A stretch of 64,000 nucleotides of DNA from Paucidesulfovibrio sp036541255 (GTDB taxonomy: Bacteria > Desulfobacterota > Desulfovibrionia > Desulfovibrionales > Desulfovibrionaceae): positions 229,245-293,244 of the forward strand of contig JAZHDD010000023.1 of the NCBI GenBank assembly GCA_036541255.1, given 5' to 3'. How positions within the stretch are numbered: position 1 is the stretch's first letter; every line of letters starts with the position of its first letter. This document shows, in pieces, positions 43,287 to 52,221 of the stretch. The position numbers were made by a program, and so were the translations under genes. Under the pieces are notes generated by a model. It ran no database searches and had not been told where the DNA came from. It was given only the letters and a program-made list of their open reading frames with translations.

Positions 43287-44643
43287 GGGAGGTGTCCCTG
43301 TAGAGCGGCGTGCCGTCCATGGCCGTAAGGTTGTAGGCGCAGAACGGAATCAGCCTGCCATCCGGCGCGGCCACATGGATGCAGCAACCCCGGAGGCGCT
43401 CCAGGTCCAGATTCCAGGCGTCCTGAAAGGCCATGCCCGAGACCGCAAGCATGTGCGTTGCGGCGCGGGCCAGAAAACGGTCCAGGTCGTCGGCCGGTGC
43501 GGCCCCGGTCATGGGCAGGGTGATGCTGGGCGGTGCGGCCCATTGACGACTCACAAAGGCCTTGGCCTTATTCGCCCCCTCCGATGCCACTATGGGCGGC
43601 TGTCCCGACGATGACACGCAGGAGCATGCCGCATTGCGGGCCGAAACGCGCTTCAGGCTGCCGTCCTCTTCCACCAGATAATTGGCGTGAAACGAGCAAC
43701 GGGAATGCTCGCAGCCCGGAGGCAGAAAATCCGAGGCGCGCACCTCGCCCCGGGTCTGCTCTTCCAGACCGGCCATGATCTCGGGCAGGGTGATGCGCTG
43801 ATCGTCCCTGGGCCGGGCCGGGAATCGGCCAAAATAACTCACGGGCTGGAAATGCAGGCCACGCACGCCCGGAGAAAGGGACGCGGCCAACCGCAGTAGC
43901 CCGCCCAGGTCGTGATCGTTGACGCCCGGCACCACAGTGGGCACCAGGACCACGCCGATCCCGGCGCGGACGAAGCTGCGCACGGCCCGCAATTTCTCGG
44001 CCAACAGCGGACGGCCGCGCAGCCGCTGAAAGGCCGCATCTTCCGTGGAGTCGAACTGCAAAAACACCGAGTCCAACCCGGCGGCGGCCAGGGATTCGGC
44101 AAAGCCATCCTCCCGCGCGGCGCGCAGGCCGTTGGTGTTCAACTGCACAAAAGGGAACCCCATGGCCTTGGCCCTGGAAATGAACGCGGGCAGTTCCGGA
44201 TGCAGGCCGGGTTCGCCGCCGGAGAACTGGATGTTGCACGGGCCGGAAACGGCCATGACCCCCTCCAGGAGCCGCGCAACATGCGGCTCGTCCATATCTG
44301 GCCGGACCGGGCCGCCCGCCGAGGCAAAGCAGAACGCGCAGGACAAATCGCAACGCCAGGTGATCTCGATCAGGGCCGTACAGGTATGCTGGCCGTGCGC
44401 GGCGCACAGCCCGCAGTCCAGGGGGCAGCCCCGCTCCACAGGCGTTCCCGGCGATTTCGGAAAAGAGGGCGTCTTGGGCCGCGACCATTGCCGGAAGCCG
44501 GGCTCCCCACGCCAGGCCACGCAGGAAAAATGACCGTGTTCCGGACATTCCTTGACCAGAAATACCTCGTGGCCATGCTGCTCATAGTGGGCCGGGACAG
44601 GCCGCAGGCAGACCGGGCAGACGCTGCGCGGTTCAGAAGCCAC
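43279..44643 (-). CDS. Radical SAM protein, TrsS-like (DVU_1554-type)
   Basis: A 454-residue radical SAM enzyme. An N-terminal zinc-ribbon-like part (CPVCLRPVP, KECPEHGHF) precedes the radical SAM core with ITWRCDLSCAFCFASAGG (CxxxCxxC), then SGGEPGLHPELP. A C-terminal extension of about 150 residues has extra cysteines (ARNAACSC, RGCCIHV). This resembles the family named TrsS, in which some members are selenoproteins; here no in-frame TGA is present. The reaction is unknown. GTG 44643 is used because GGGAG lies six bases upstream; it overlaps the preceding gene by 11 bp. Confidence 0.83.
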   Translation of the reverse strand: MASEPRSVCPVCLRPVPAHYEQHGHEVFLVKECPEHGHFSCVAWRGEPGFRQWSRPKTPSFPKSPGTPVERGCPLDCGLCAAHGQHTCTALIEITWRCDLSCAFCFASAGGPVRPDMDEPHVARLLEGVMAVSGPCNIQFSGGEPGLHPELPAFISRAKAMGFPFVQLNTNGLRAAREDGFAESLAAAGLDSVFLQFDSTEDAAFQRLRGRPLLAEKLRAVRSFVRAGIGVVLVPTVVPGVNDHDLGGLLRLAASLSPGVRGLHFQPVSYFGRFPARPRDDQRITLPEIMAGLEEQTRGEVRASDFLPPGCEHSRCSFHANYLVEEDGSLKRVSARNAACSCVSSSGQPPIVASEGANKAKAFVSRQWAAPPSITLPMTGAAPADDLDRFLARAATHMLAVSGMAFQDAWNLDLERLRGCCIHVAAPDGRLIPFCAYNLTAMDGTPLYRDTSHV

Positions 44644-45100
44644 TGCCCTGCTCCCTGCCCTGGGACGGGTCCAGGCCGTTTTCAGCCAAAATCCGCCGGA
44701 CCTGTTCATGGGTACGGGCCAGCAGGCCGCCGCACCGGGCCGGATCAGGCTTGCCGCAGGGACCGCCCAGAATGTCGGCGCAGGCAATGCCTCCGAACTC
44801 GCCTGTGGCGGTCTCGCGGAACCAGTCGCTCAATTCCGAAAAAAGCAGAGGCAAACGCTCGTCCGCCTCTTCCTGGTCCAGTCCCTTGCCCGCATACAAA
44901 GCCAACAGGCAGAGTCCGCCCGTGAACACCCCGCACGGACCGGAGCAATCGCCCAGGCCATGGCAAAGCCCGGACGAGGCCCGCACCAGATCGGGATTTT
45001 CCCGGCCCATCTCGGACAGGCCCATCAGCAGCATGATCTGGCTGCAACAATAGCCCGCGCCGGAAAGGCGCACCATTTCCAATTGCACGTCACCCAGCAT
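44633..45100 (-). CDS. C-GCAxxG-C-C family redox-type protein (DVU_1555-like)
   Basis: A 155-residue cysteine-rich protein of the C_GCAxxG_C_C family: AGYCCSQIMLL, CSGPCGVFTGGLCLL, ACADILGGPCG and ARCGGLL. Family members are thought to bind a metal or Fe-S cluster, often near oxidoreductases; no activity is proven. ATG 45100 has GGAGG six bases upstream. It overlaps the methyltransferase gene by 11 bp and the radical SAM gene by 11 bp, so it is firmly in the Mop accessory operon. Confidence 0.82.
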   Translation of the reverse strand: MLGDVQLEMVRLSGAGYCCSQIMLLMGLSEMGRENPDLVRASSGLCHGLGDCSGPCGVFTGGLCLLALYAGKGLDQEEADERLPLLFSELSDWFRETATGEFGGIACADILGGPCGKPDPARCGGLLARTHEQVRRILAENGLDPSQGREQGSGF

Positions 45101-45779
45101 GGCTTTCCTCCACAACGTCGGCCAGAAGCAGGTAATAGCCCGCACTCCCGGCACAACGTCCCTGGTTCGTCACGGGTTCCCCGGCCCAGACCAGCCGGGC
45201 CGAAAGGTCGCGCAACAGCGCGGAATGATCTTCCACAATGCGGACTCGAAAGCCCGCGCCCCGGACTTGTTCCACAACGTCCGGCAATGGCGGAGCGCTG
45301 TCCGCGCAGGACCCGGACGCTCCTCCGGCAGATTCCGGTATCCTTTGATACAGGTCGGACAGAACCAGCACCCCGTCCGGCAACAACACCCTGCGAAACT
45401 CGGCCAGGGCCGCTTTCCGGTCCGGTAGCAGCGACAACACGCATTCGCAAAACAGCGCCTGGAACGCGCCTTCGGCAAAAGGCAGAGCCTGGGCCAGCCC
45501 CCGGGCCAGCGGCAATGTCCCGGCTGCCAGGGACCCCGCTTCAGAAATCCGGGCGTCCAGGCCCACGGCGCGCGCTCCATAGCGGCTGCGCAAACGGCGC
45601 ACTGTGGCCCCGGTGCCGCAGCCCACGTCCAGCACGACCTGGCCCGGAGCCAGACCGGCCAGAAGCGCGCCCCGGTCCGTGAGGACAAAACCGCCCGGAC
45701 GCAAGGTCTCCCCGGCCACCCGGCGCATGACAGGCCGGGCCCAGAGCGGTGCGATACCGCAGCCGCACAAATCCGGCAC
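45090..45779 (-). CDS. SAM-dependent methyltransferase, TrsM-like (DVU_1556-type)
   Basis: A 229-residue class I methyltransferase: VVLDVGCGTGATVRRL is SAM motif I, LPFAEGAFQALFCECVLSLL and EFRRVLLPDGVLVLSDLY are later motifs. An N-terminal CGCG and several scattered cysteines are notable. The substrate is unknown. It starts with GTG at 45779, whose G is the last base of the preceding TAG stop (TAGTG) and which has GGAGG seven bases upstream, indicating stop-start coupling with the small redox protein. Confidence 0.85.
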   Translation of the reverse strand: MPDLCGCGIAPLWARPVMRRVAGETLRPGGFVLTDRGALLAGLAPGQVVLDVGCGTGATVRRLRSRYGARAVGLDARISEAGSLAAGTLPLARGLAQALPFAEGAFQALFCECVLSLLPDRKAALAEFRRVLLPDGVLVLSDLYQRIPESAGGASGSCADSAPPLPDVVEQVRGAGFRVRIVEDHSALLRDLSARLVWAGEPVTNQGRCAGSAGYYLLLADVVEESHAG

Positions 45780-45994
45780 TACTTGTCCTCCAGCAGCTTT
45801 TCCACCTCGGCCATCTTGCCCAGAGCCAGGGCTTCGGGAACCAGAACCCGGCCACAGCGCACACAGGCCGGCAAATCCACGGAAAAACGGCTCTCCAGAT
45901 ATTCGAGGCTCACCGGAACAAGTTTCAATTCTTCGCCGCAGGACGCGCACTTCCAGCCGGAAACGTCCGCCTCGGGAACACGGATCGTGCTCAT
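45779..45994 (-). CDS. Small two-CxxC redox protein (DVU_1557-like)
   Basis: A 71-residue protein with two CxxC pairs (WKCASCGEEL near 15 and ACVRCGRVLV near 45), as in rubredoxin- or zinc-ribbon-like proteins. It could carry electrons with bound iron or be a structural zinc protein. It matches the size and pattern of the family found between the dicluster protein and the methyltransferase in D. vulgaris. ATG 45994 with AAGGAGG six bases upstream; overlaps the dicluster gene by 4 bp. Confidence 0.78.
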   Translation of the reverse strand: MSTIRVPEADVSGWKCASCGEELKLVPVSLEYLESRFSVDLPACVRCGRVLVPEALALGKMAEVEKLLEDK

Positions 45995-48285
45995 CTGCCG
46001 CCTCCTTCGATGCCCGCCACGCGCATACGGTGGCTCCAGGCGTTGTGCACCAACCAGCCGCCCTGGCCGTCCGCTTCGTATTCCACCCAATAGGTCACGC
46101 TCACGGGCCGGTGACAGGTCAGCAGATGCCCCGCCTCCGAAACAAACATGCCGCCCTGTTGCCCGGCAGCCAGCAAGGTCTTTTGCAGATCGCTCTTCAG
46201 AATACGCCGCTCTTCCAGCCGCTCGGCCACGCCCGGCGCATAACTCAGAACAACTCCCTCAAAGGCTTCGGGACCGGTGGAATCCTCGCCCCAAAATTCC
46301 TTGAGCAGACGGACGCGCAAACGGGCGCGGTTCTCGCGCCGCTCGGAATGGCCGGGCGCGGGCCGCGTGGCCGCATGTTCCCGGCCCTCGGGGAAAAGCA
46401 GGTCGAAAAGGTGCCGGATGGGCTTGCCCGTGCGGGCCAACCGGTCCCGGCACATGGCGCAATAGGTCACGAAATCCTTGTCCGTTATGGCAACGCGCTG
46501 CTCAGCCACGCGCTCGGCCAGGGGCGGATTGGCGTTGGCCATGAGCCCGCCGAACCCGCAGCATTCGGTCAGTTCGCGGGTCAAGCGTCCCGGCTCCACG
46601 GCCCGCACGCCCAGATCGGCCAGCAAGCCGCGCACATCCTCGTGCAAGGCCGCGTCCTCACGCGAACCGCAGGGGTCGTGCACGGCCAGGGTCTCTTCGG
46701 ACAGCCTTGCCCCATCTGGCAGCCCCAGTTCGCGCGCCAGCCCCCAGAAGGAGCGCAACCGCGCACCGGGCAGGGCCTGGGCCAGGGTCTTCAGACAGGT
46801 GGGACAAGCCGCCACCACGTCGGGTTCGCCCAATTGTGCCCATTGGGTACGCAGGCGTTCCACGCACTGGGCATATTCCCCGGCCCGGCCAGCCCAGAGT
46901 GCGGGAGCCGCACAACAGGCCAGATGCAGGCCGGTGTCGGAGCGGTGTTGCAAAAGCCAGGCATAGGCGCGGCGCACCCCGTCCGGGTCCGAGGCCGTGA
47001 GCTGGCAACCCGGGAAAAACAGCAGTCCGGTTTTGGCCCCGGAAGGCGGTCCCTTGACCAGGGCGCACTTGTCGCCGTTGGCAAAGGCCATGTCGCGCAG
47101 GGCGAACTCAAAGGCAGTGGCAGGCATCTTGCCGCGCCGGACCATGCCGTTGCGCGCCTCCAGACAGAGCCCGGCCATGTCGAAATCTTCGGGGCAGAGC
47201 GCGGTGCACAGGCCGCAGAGCATGCAGGAATCGATCATCTCGTTGGCGTGCCGCGTGCCCATGACGATCGATTCGTTGTTGTAGATGCGCCGGGCATAGA
47301 CCTTGGGATACGAGCCGTACTGTTTGAGAAAGGCGCAGTTCTTCACGCACTCCAGACATTCGCAGCGCAGGCAGCGACCGGCCTCGGCCCTGGCCTGCTC
47401 CTCTGTATAGCCTTCCCGGTCCGGCTCCACGGGCAACGCAGCCTGCACGCCTTCCAGACTGGTGAAAAGCCGGGTCTCGAACGGCCCCTCCTTTTCGCGA
47501 CTGGCCACCAGGGACACGCCCTGAACAAAACGCTCCATGGAATTGGCAGCGCGGCGGCCCATCAGAGCCAGCCCCACGGGCGAGACAGGACCGCTCAGGT
47601 CCGCAAGCGGCGGCCCGGCAAACAGGCCCGGTAGCTCCGTGCCCAGGCTGAGCTCGTCCGGCTGGCCCAGGCCAATACTCTCCAAAGGATACATCTCGGC
47701 ATCCACGAACGCCGTGTCAAATTGCCCGGCCAGCTCACGCAGCCTTTCGGACGAAAGGTCCGCGTCAGGCTCGATGCTCACGCCCAGTTTGCGCAGCCGC
47801 TCCATTTCTCCGGCCAGGGCCGCCTTGGGCAGCTCGGCCTCGGACATGCGGGCCAGCAGTCCTGCGGGTTGATCGCCATAAAGCGTGGTGTCGAACCCCT
47901 TGCGGGCCAGCTCCCAGGCCGCGCAAAGCCCGGCCAGGCCGGCGCCGAACACGGCGGCGCGTTTGCTTTTGGCAGGCAGGGGCAACACCTTGGGGGTACG
48001 GTCGGCCTTGTTCGCGCAGAAACGCTCCAGCGCGCCCAGACGCACCGCACCTCCGGCCTCGGAACGCAGACAGGCCGCCTCGCAAGGCGCGTCGCAGATA
48101 CGGGCCAGCACGCCGGGCAGGGGTATGGTCCGGGCCAGCACGGCCCAGGCCTCGTTCCAGCGACCATCGGCCATGAACATGCAAAACGTGCGGGCGTCCA
48201 CATGCAGGGGGCAGGCTGCGGCGCAACGCGGCGGCTCCTCCTGGATGCAGCGGGCTTCCAGCTCGCGCAGGACCTTCTGATCCAT
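45991..48285 (-). CDS. Pyridine-nucleotide-disulfide oxidoreductase/dicluster-binding protein (DVU_1558-like)
   Basis: A 764-residue multidomain redox protein. The N-terminal 110 residues carry a GltD-like cysteine cluster (CAAACPLHVD, CDAPCEAACLR). A Rossmann segment (AAVFGAGLAGLCAAWELARKG) follows, shorter than a full glutamate-synthase-type flavoprotein. Then come two ferredoxin motifs (CLRCECLECVKNC, CMLCGLCTALCPEDF) and two HdrB/GlpC-like CCG modules (FFPGCQLT, ACCAAPALW; HDPCGS, ECCGFGG). It could take electrons from Mop. ATG 48285; a terminator-like hairpin separates it from mop. Confidence 0.86.
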   Translation of the reverse strand: MDQKVLRELEARCIQEEPPRCAAACPLHVDARTFCMFMADGRWNEAWAVLARTIPLPGVLARICDAPCEAACLRSEAGGAVRLGALERFCANKADRTPKVLPLPAKSKRAAVFGAGLAGLCAAWELARKGFDTTLYGDQPAGLLARMSEAELPKAALAGEMERLRKLGVSIEPDADLSSERLRELAGQFDTAFVDAEMYPLESIGLGQPDELSLGTELPGLFAGPPLADLSGPVSPVGLALMGRRAANSMERFVQGVSLVASREKEGPFETRLFTSLEGVQAALPVEPDREGYTEEQARAEAGRCLRCECLECVKNCAFLKQYGSYPKVYARRIYNNESIVMGTRHANEMIDSCMLCGLCTALCPEDFDMAGLCLEARNGMVRRGKMPATAFEFALRDMAFANGDKCALVKGPPSGAKTGLLFFPGCQLTASDPDGVRRAYAWLLQHRSDTGLHLACCAAPALWAGRAGEYAQCVERLRTQWAQLGEPDVVAACPTCLKTLAQALPGARLRSFWGLARELGLPDGARLSEETLAVHDPCGSREDAALHEDVRGLLADLGVRAVEPGRLTRELTECCGFGGLMANANPPLAERVAEQRVAITDKDFVTYCAMCRDRLARTGKPIRHLFDLLFPEGREHAATRPAPGHSERRENRARLRVRLLKEFWGEDSTGPEAFEGVVLSYAPGVAERLEERRILKSDLQKTLLAAGQQGGMFVSEAGHLLTCHRPVSVTYWVEYEADGQGGWLVHNAWSHRMRVAGIEGGGR

Positions 48286-48304
48286 GGCTCCCCTCCGGGA
48301 ATGA

Positions 48305-48351
48305 AAGGAAAGGGGGCGGCGACCCGGCCTCACACCAGGCCGCCGCCCCTT
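48305..48351 (-). terminator. Partial terminator/attenuator between mop and its accessory genes
   Basis: An 11-bp GC-rich stem (48311-48321 with 48341-48351, one wobble pair) enclosing a smaller GGCCT/AGGCC hairpin. On the minus strand it is followed by CTTTCCTTTC, a broken T-tract. Such a site would let a fraction of transcripts continue into the accessory genes while mop is made in excess. Confidence 0.65.
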
Positions 48352-48368
48352 GACATGTCAATGCGAGT

Positions 48369-51092
48369 CTAGGCCTTGGCTTTGAGCCCAGCCAGGACTT
48401 TTTCCGGCAACGCGGGCAGCTTGGTGATGCGCACGCCGCAGGCGTTATGGATGGCGTTGATCACGGCCGCATGCGGGCAGGTGAGCGGCAGCTCGCCTAC
48501 GCCGGACGCGCCAAACGGGCCTTCGGGACGCGGGCTCTCCACGTAGATGATCTCCATGTCGTCGGGAATCTGCTTGATGTAGGGGAATCCCGCGCCGACC
48601 ATGGTGGAGTGCTTCTTGATGTCCTCGTAGTCCTCGGTCAGGGCCAAGCCGATGGCCTGGGCCAAACCGCCGTACATCTGGCCGTCCACGACCAGCTTGT
48701 TGTTGACCTTGCCGATGTCGGCCACGGCGGTCATCTTTTCCACGGCGACCTTGCCCGTGGCGACATCCACGGCCACCTCTGCCAGGAACAGGCCGTACAT
48801 GTAGCAGGCAAAGGGGTTGCCCTGGCCGTTCTCGTCGCAGTTGGTGGCCGGAGCGGTCCATTTGCCGTTGTAGCGTACCGCGATCTTCTCGGCGACCATC
48901 TCGTCGTAAGTCCGGAAGGTGCCGTCGGGCTTGCGCATGCCGCCCATGAGCAGTTCACAGGCCGACTGGATGGACCGGCCCACAACGACCTGGGAGCGGC
49001 TGCCGCCCGCCGGGCCTCCATTGGGGGCCTTGCTGGTGTCGTTCATGACCAGCTGGATCTGTTCGGGCTTCAGCCCCAGGGGACGCAAGGCTTCGTGGGC
49101 CGTGCCCAGTACGCCCATGTCCGCGCCCTGGCCGTGGTCATGCCAGCAGGCAAAGACCGTGACCGTGCCGTCCGGGTTCAGGGCCGCGTCAGTCTCGGCC
49201 GTGTCCGGGCCGTCCAGGCCCGAGCCGTACACGCCCAGGGAGATGCCCACGCCGCGCTTGACCTCGGCCGTGGAATTGGCCTTGGCCCGCGCCAGGGCGT
49301 CCTTGTATCTGGGCCGCAGGGTGTCGATCAGCTCGGGCAGGCTGTACACCTCGGGATCCTGGCCCGTGGGCGTGGTCGAGCCCTTGCGGTAGACGTTCTT
49401 GTAGCGCAGCTCCAGCGGGTCCATGCCCAATTTTACCGCCAGCTCGTCCATGAGCACTTCCGAGGCGAACTCGCTCTGGGGCGAACCGTAGCCGCGGAAG
49501 GCCGAACCCCAGGCATGGTTGGTGGCCACGGTGCGGCCCATGCCCCGGATGTTGGCGATGTCGTATCCCGCGCCGATGAACTGCGCGCCGCGCAGGGTCA
49601 GCAGGTCGCCGAACTCGGAATAAGGGCCGTGGTCCACGGTCCAGTCCGTTTCCATGCCCAGCAGCTTGCCGTCCTTGCTCGCGGCCATGCGCACGTTCAT
49701 GAAGAACGGGGAGCGCTTGCCCGTGTAGGTCTGCTGCTGATACCAGGAATAGTTCAGGAACACCGGACGGCCCGTGGCCAGACAGGCCGCGCCCACCAGG
49801 GCTTCCATGGTCGGGCTGAACTTGTACCCGAAGGTGCCGCCCGTGGGGTTCTGGACCATGACGATGTTCTCGGGCTCCACGCCCAGGCCCGGAGCGATCA
49901 TGTACAGGTGCAGGTGCAGACCGATGGACTTGGAATGGATGTTCAGTTTGCCGTCGTCGCCGATAAAGGCAAAGCCCACGTCCGGTTCCAGCGGCATGTG
50001 CGGCTGGCGGCCCACGTAGAAGTCGTCCTCGACCACGACCTCGGCCTTGTCGAAGACCGGGCCGGTTTCCCCGCCCTTGGCGATACGCTGTTCAAAGTAG
50101 ATGTTCGGCGTGCCCGGATGGATTTCCAGGGCATCGTCGGCCATGGCTGCGGGCGCGCTCATGTATTCGGGCAGCTGCTCCAGCTCGACCTTGACCTTTT
50201 CCACGGCCGCCTTGGCGTGCTTGTCCGTGTCCGCGCAGACGATGGCAATGGCGTCGCCGTACTGGAAGACCTTCTCGTCGCAGAGGATCGGACGGTCCCA
50301 GCCGTCGCCCTTGTTGGTGGGGAAGGTGATCAGACCGGTGATGCGGTTCTTGCCCTTGACGTCCTTGTGGGTCACGACCTTGAACACGCCCGGCATCTTC
50401 TCGGCTTCGCTGGTGTCGATGGAAACGATACGGGCATGGGAGACCTCGGACTGCACCAGGGCGCAATGCAGGGTTTCCGCGGGCAGCTTCAGGCCCAGAT
50501 CCGCACCGAAGTCCCAGGTGCCGGTTACCTTGGCCACGGCAGAGGGACGCGGGAAGGTGGTGCCCCAGATGCGGCCATCCGCCGGAATCTTGAACTCCAG
50601 TTCCTCCAGGCTCATGTCCCCGCGCATGACAGCGGCAGCGTCCTGGGTGGCGTCCACCAGCTGCTTGTATCCGGTGCAGCGGCAGGCGTTGCGGTGTTTC
50701 TGGAACCAGTCGCGGATGTCTTCGCGCGAGGGATCGGGGTTGGAATCGATGAGCGCCTTGACCGAGACGATGAAGCCCGGCGTGCAGAAACCGCACTGGG
50801 CGCCGCCATGGGCCATCCAGGCGACCTGGATCGGATGCAGGTTGCCCGGGGTGCCGATGCCTTCCAGGGTGGTGATGTTTGAACCGTCCTCGACCTTGGC
50901 CATCTTGCGCGAGCAGGAACGCACCAGCTTGCCGTCGAGAATGACGCTGCACGTACCGCACTGGCCCTGGTTACAGCCGATCTTGACGCTGGTGAGACCG
51001 AGATTCTCGCGCAGAACCTTGGCGAGGGAGTCCTCGGGGTCGGCAACGACCATCCGATTCACTCCATTGACATGAAGCACGCGTTTAATCAT
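48369..51092 (-). CDS. mop: Molybdenum aldehyde oxidoreductase (Mop, xanthine oxidase family)
   Basis: A 907-residue aldehyde oxidoreductase, the same length as D. gigas Mop. It oxidises aldehydes to carboxylic acids at a molybdopterin-cytosine-dinucleotide centre and has no FAD domain. Cysteines of the two [2Fe-2S] clusters sit at 40, 45, 48, 60 and 100, 103, 137, 139, the D. gigas numbering. The molybdenum domain shows GGTFGYKFSP, WGSAFRGYGSPQSEF and the catalytic glutamate in GASGVGELPL (about 867). ATG 51092 has AAGGAGG five bases upstream. It follows the MoeA-like gene by 68 bp and is followed by a partial terminator and nine accessory genes. Confidence 0.97.
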   Translation of the reverse strand: MIKRVLHVNGVNRMVVADPEDSLAKVLRENLGLTSVKIGCNQGQCGTCSVILDGKLVRSCSRKMAKVEDGSNITTLEGIGTPGNLHPIQVAWMAHGGAQCGFCTPGFIVSVKALIDSNPDPSREDIRDWFQKHRNACRCTGYKQLVDATQDAAAVMRGDMSLEELEFKIPADGRIWGTTFPRPSAVAKVTGTWDFGADLGLKLPAETLHCALVQSEVSHARIVSIDTSEAEKMPGVFKVVTHKDVKGKNRITGLITFPTNKGDGWDRPILCDEKVFQYGDAIAIVCADTDKHAKAAVEKVKVELEQLPEYMSAPAAMADDALEIHPGTPNIYFEQRIAKGGETGPVFDKAEVVVEDDFYVGRQPHMPLEPDVGFAFIGDDGKLNIHSKSIGLHLHLYMIAPGLGVEPENIVMVQNPTGGTFGYKFSPTMEALVGAACLATGRPVFLNYSWYQQQTYTGKRSPFFMNVRMAASKDGKLLGMETDWTVDHGPYSEFGDLLTLRGAQFIGAGYDIANIRGMGRTVATNHAWGSAFRGYGSPQSEFASEVLMDELAVKLGMDPLELRYKNVYRKGSTTPTGQDPEVYSLPELIDTLRPRYKDALARAKANSTAEVKRGVGISLGVYGSGLDGPDTAETDAALNPDGTVTVFACWHDHGQGADMGVLGTAHEALRPLGLKPEQIQLVMNDTSKAPNGGPAGGSRSQVVVGRSIQSACELLMGGMRKPDGTFRTYDEMVAEKIAVRYNGKWTAPATNCDENGQGNPFACYMYGLFLAEVAVDVATGKVAVEKMTAVADIGKVNNKLVVDGQMYGGLAQAIGLALTEDYEDIKKHSTMVGAGFPYIKQIPDDMEIIYVESPRPEGPFGASGVGELPLTCPHAAVINAIHNACGVRITKLPALPEKVLAGLKAKA

Positions 51093-51110
51093 GGATTCCT
51101 CCTTTGAAGA

Positions 51111-51124
51111 CATTGAAAACAATG
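51111..51124 (-). repeat. Small inverted repeat in the mop leader
   Basis: CATTG and CAATG around AAAA, about 8 bases upstream of the mop Shine-Dalgarno. It could stabilise or modulate the mop message. Short enough to be chance. Confidence 0.3.
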
Positions 51125-51160
51125 ACGATTACATTCTTTATTCTGGAAATATCCCGCGGT

Positions 51161-52186
51161 TCAGGCTCCTTTGCCAAAAGGACAGACAGGGAAACGGCAG
51201 GTTTCGCAACCGGCGCAGTACCCGCCATGCCCCAGGGCCACGATGTCTTCCCGGGTGACGCGCTCCCCGGCCAGAAGGCTGGGCACGACCAGATCGAAGA
51301 TGCTGGCGCGGTAGTACATGACGCAGCCGGGCAGGCCCGCGATGGGCACCTCGTCCAGGTAGGCCAGCAGGAACATCACGCCGGGAAATGTGGGGGAGCC
51401 GTAGGTCACGACCTCGGCCCCGGTGGCCCGGATGCTGGCCGGAGTCTGGTCGTCCGGGTCCACGGACATCCCGCCCGTGACCATGACCATGTCCACTCCC
51501 TCGCGTACGAAGTCGAGAATGGCGTCGCGGGTCATGGCCGGATCATCGCTGACCAGCCGCTGCCCCACGACCTGGGAACCAAGCTTCTCGAACTTCTTGC
51601 GCAACACGGGCCCGAATTTGTCCTGGATGCGGCCATGGAAAATTTCACTGCCCGTGGTCACCACGCCCACACGGAAGCGCTGGAGCGGTTTGACCTGCAC
51701 GATGGGCCCGGTCTCGGCGCAGATGCGCTCGACCTCGCAAACGCGCGCTTCGTCGATGACCAGAGGCACCACACGCGTTCCGGCCACGGGCCGGTGAGTG
51801 TCGATGACCATGCCGTTGTGCAGGGTGGCCAGCACCACCTCGGGCACGGAATTGACGCGGTGCAGGGCTTCGGCATTGACCCTGAGCAGGCCCGGCTCGG
51901 CCATGAAGTTGATGCGCCCCTCGCTGACCTCGGAAAGGGTCAGGCCCGGACCGGCCGCGGCACGGGCGATGCGCAAGGCCGCGTCGTTCTCGTGCAGCTG
52001 CCCGGCATCAAGCTGAAGCACGTAGACATGCTCCTTGCCGATCTCGAGCAGCAAAGGCACGTCCTCCTCCAGGATGACGTGGCCCTTGTGAAAGGCGGGG
52101 CCCTTGCTCTCGCCGGGAACGATGCGGGTCATGTCGTGGCAAAGAACCATGCCGATGGCCTCTTGTACGGGAACGGTCTTGATCAT
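51161..52186 (-). CDS. MoeA-like molybdopterin-binding protein with Cys-rich tail
   Basis: A 341-residue molybdopterin-binding protein. The MoaB/MoeA fold is clear in VVTTGSEIFHGRIQDKFGPV, TGGMSVDPDDQTP and PIAGLPGCVMYY. It is shorter than MoeA and its N-terminal half is divergent, so it may be a dedicated carrier or insertase rather than general MoeA. The last 20 residues hold CAGCETCRFPVCPFG, a cysteine cluster that could bind metal. It is the first gene of the Mop operon, with a strong promoter about 65 bp upstream. Confidence 0.85.
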   Translation of the reverse strand: MIKTVPVQEAIGMVLCHDMTRIVPGESKGPAFHKGHVILEEDVPLLLEIGKEHVYVLQLDAGQLHENDAALRIARAAAGPGLTLSEVSEGRINFMAEPGLLRVNAEALHRVNSVPEVVLATLHNGMVIDTHRPVAGTRVVPLVIDEARVCEVERICAETGPIVQVKPLQRFRVGVVTTGSEIFHGRIQDKFGPVLRKKFEKLGSQVVGQRLVSDDPAMTRDAILDFVREGVDMVMVTGGMSVDPDDQTPASIRATGAEVVTYGSPTFPGVMFLLAYLDEVPIAGLPGCVMYYRASIFDLVVPSLLAGERVTREDIVALGHGGYCAGCETCRFPVCPFGKGA

Positions 52187-52221
52187 GAAGTTACTCCGGG
52201 CTCGGCGGGCCAGTGCATATT

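Noticed and set aside
43279..44643. Selenocysteine in the radical SAM protein
   Set aside because: Some relatives are selenoproteins, but this gene has no in-frame TGA and reads through with cysteines.
48447..50882. An 811-codon open frame on the strand opposite mop
   Set aside because: It is a shadow of mop in GC-rich DNA: composition is Gly/His/Val/Ala-rich, there is no ribosome site, and the opposite strand has exact Mop active-site residues.
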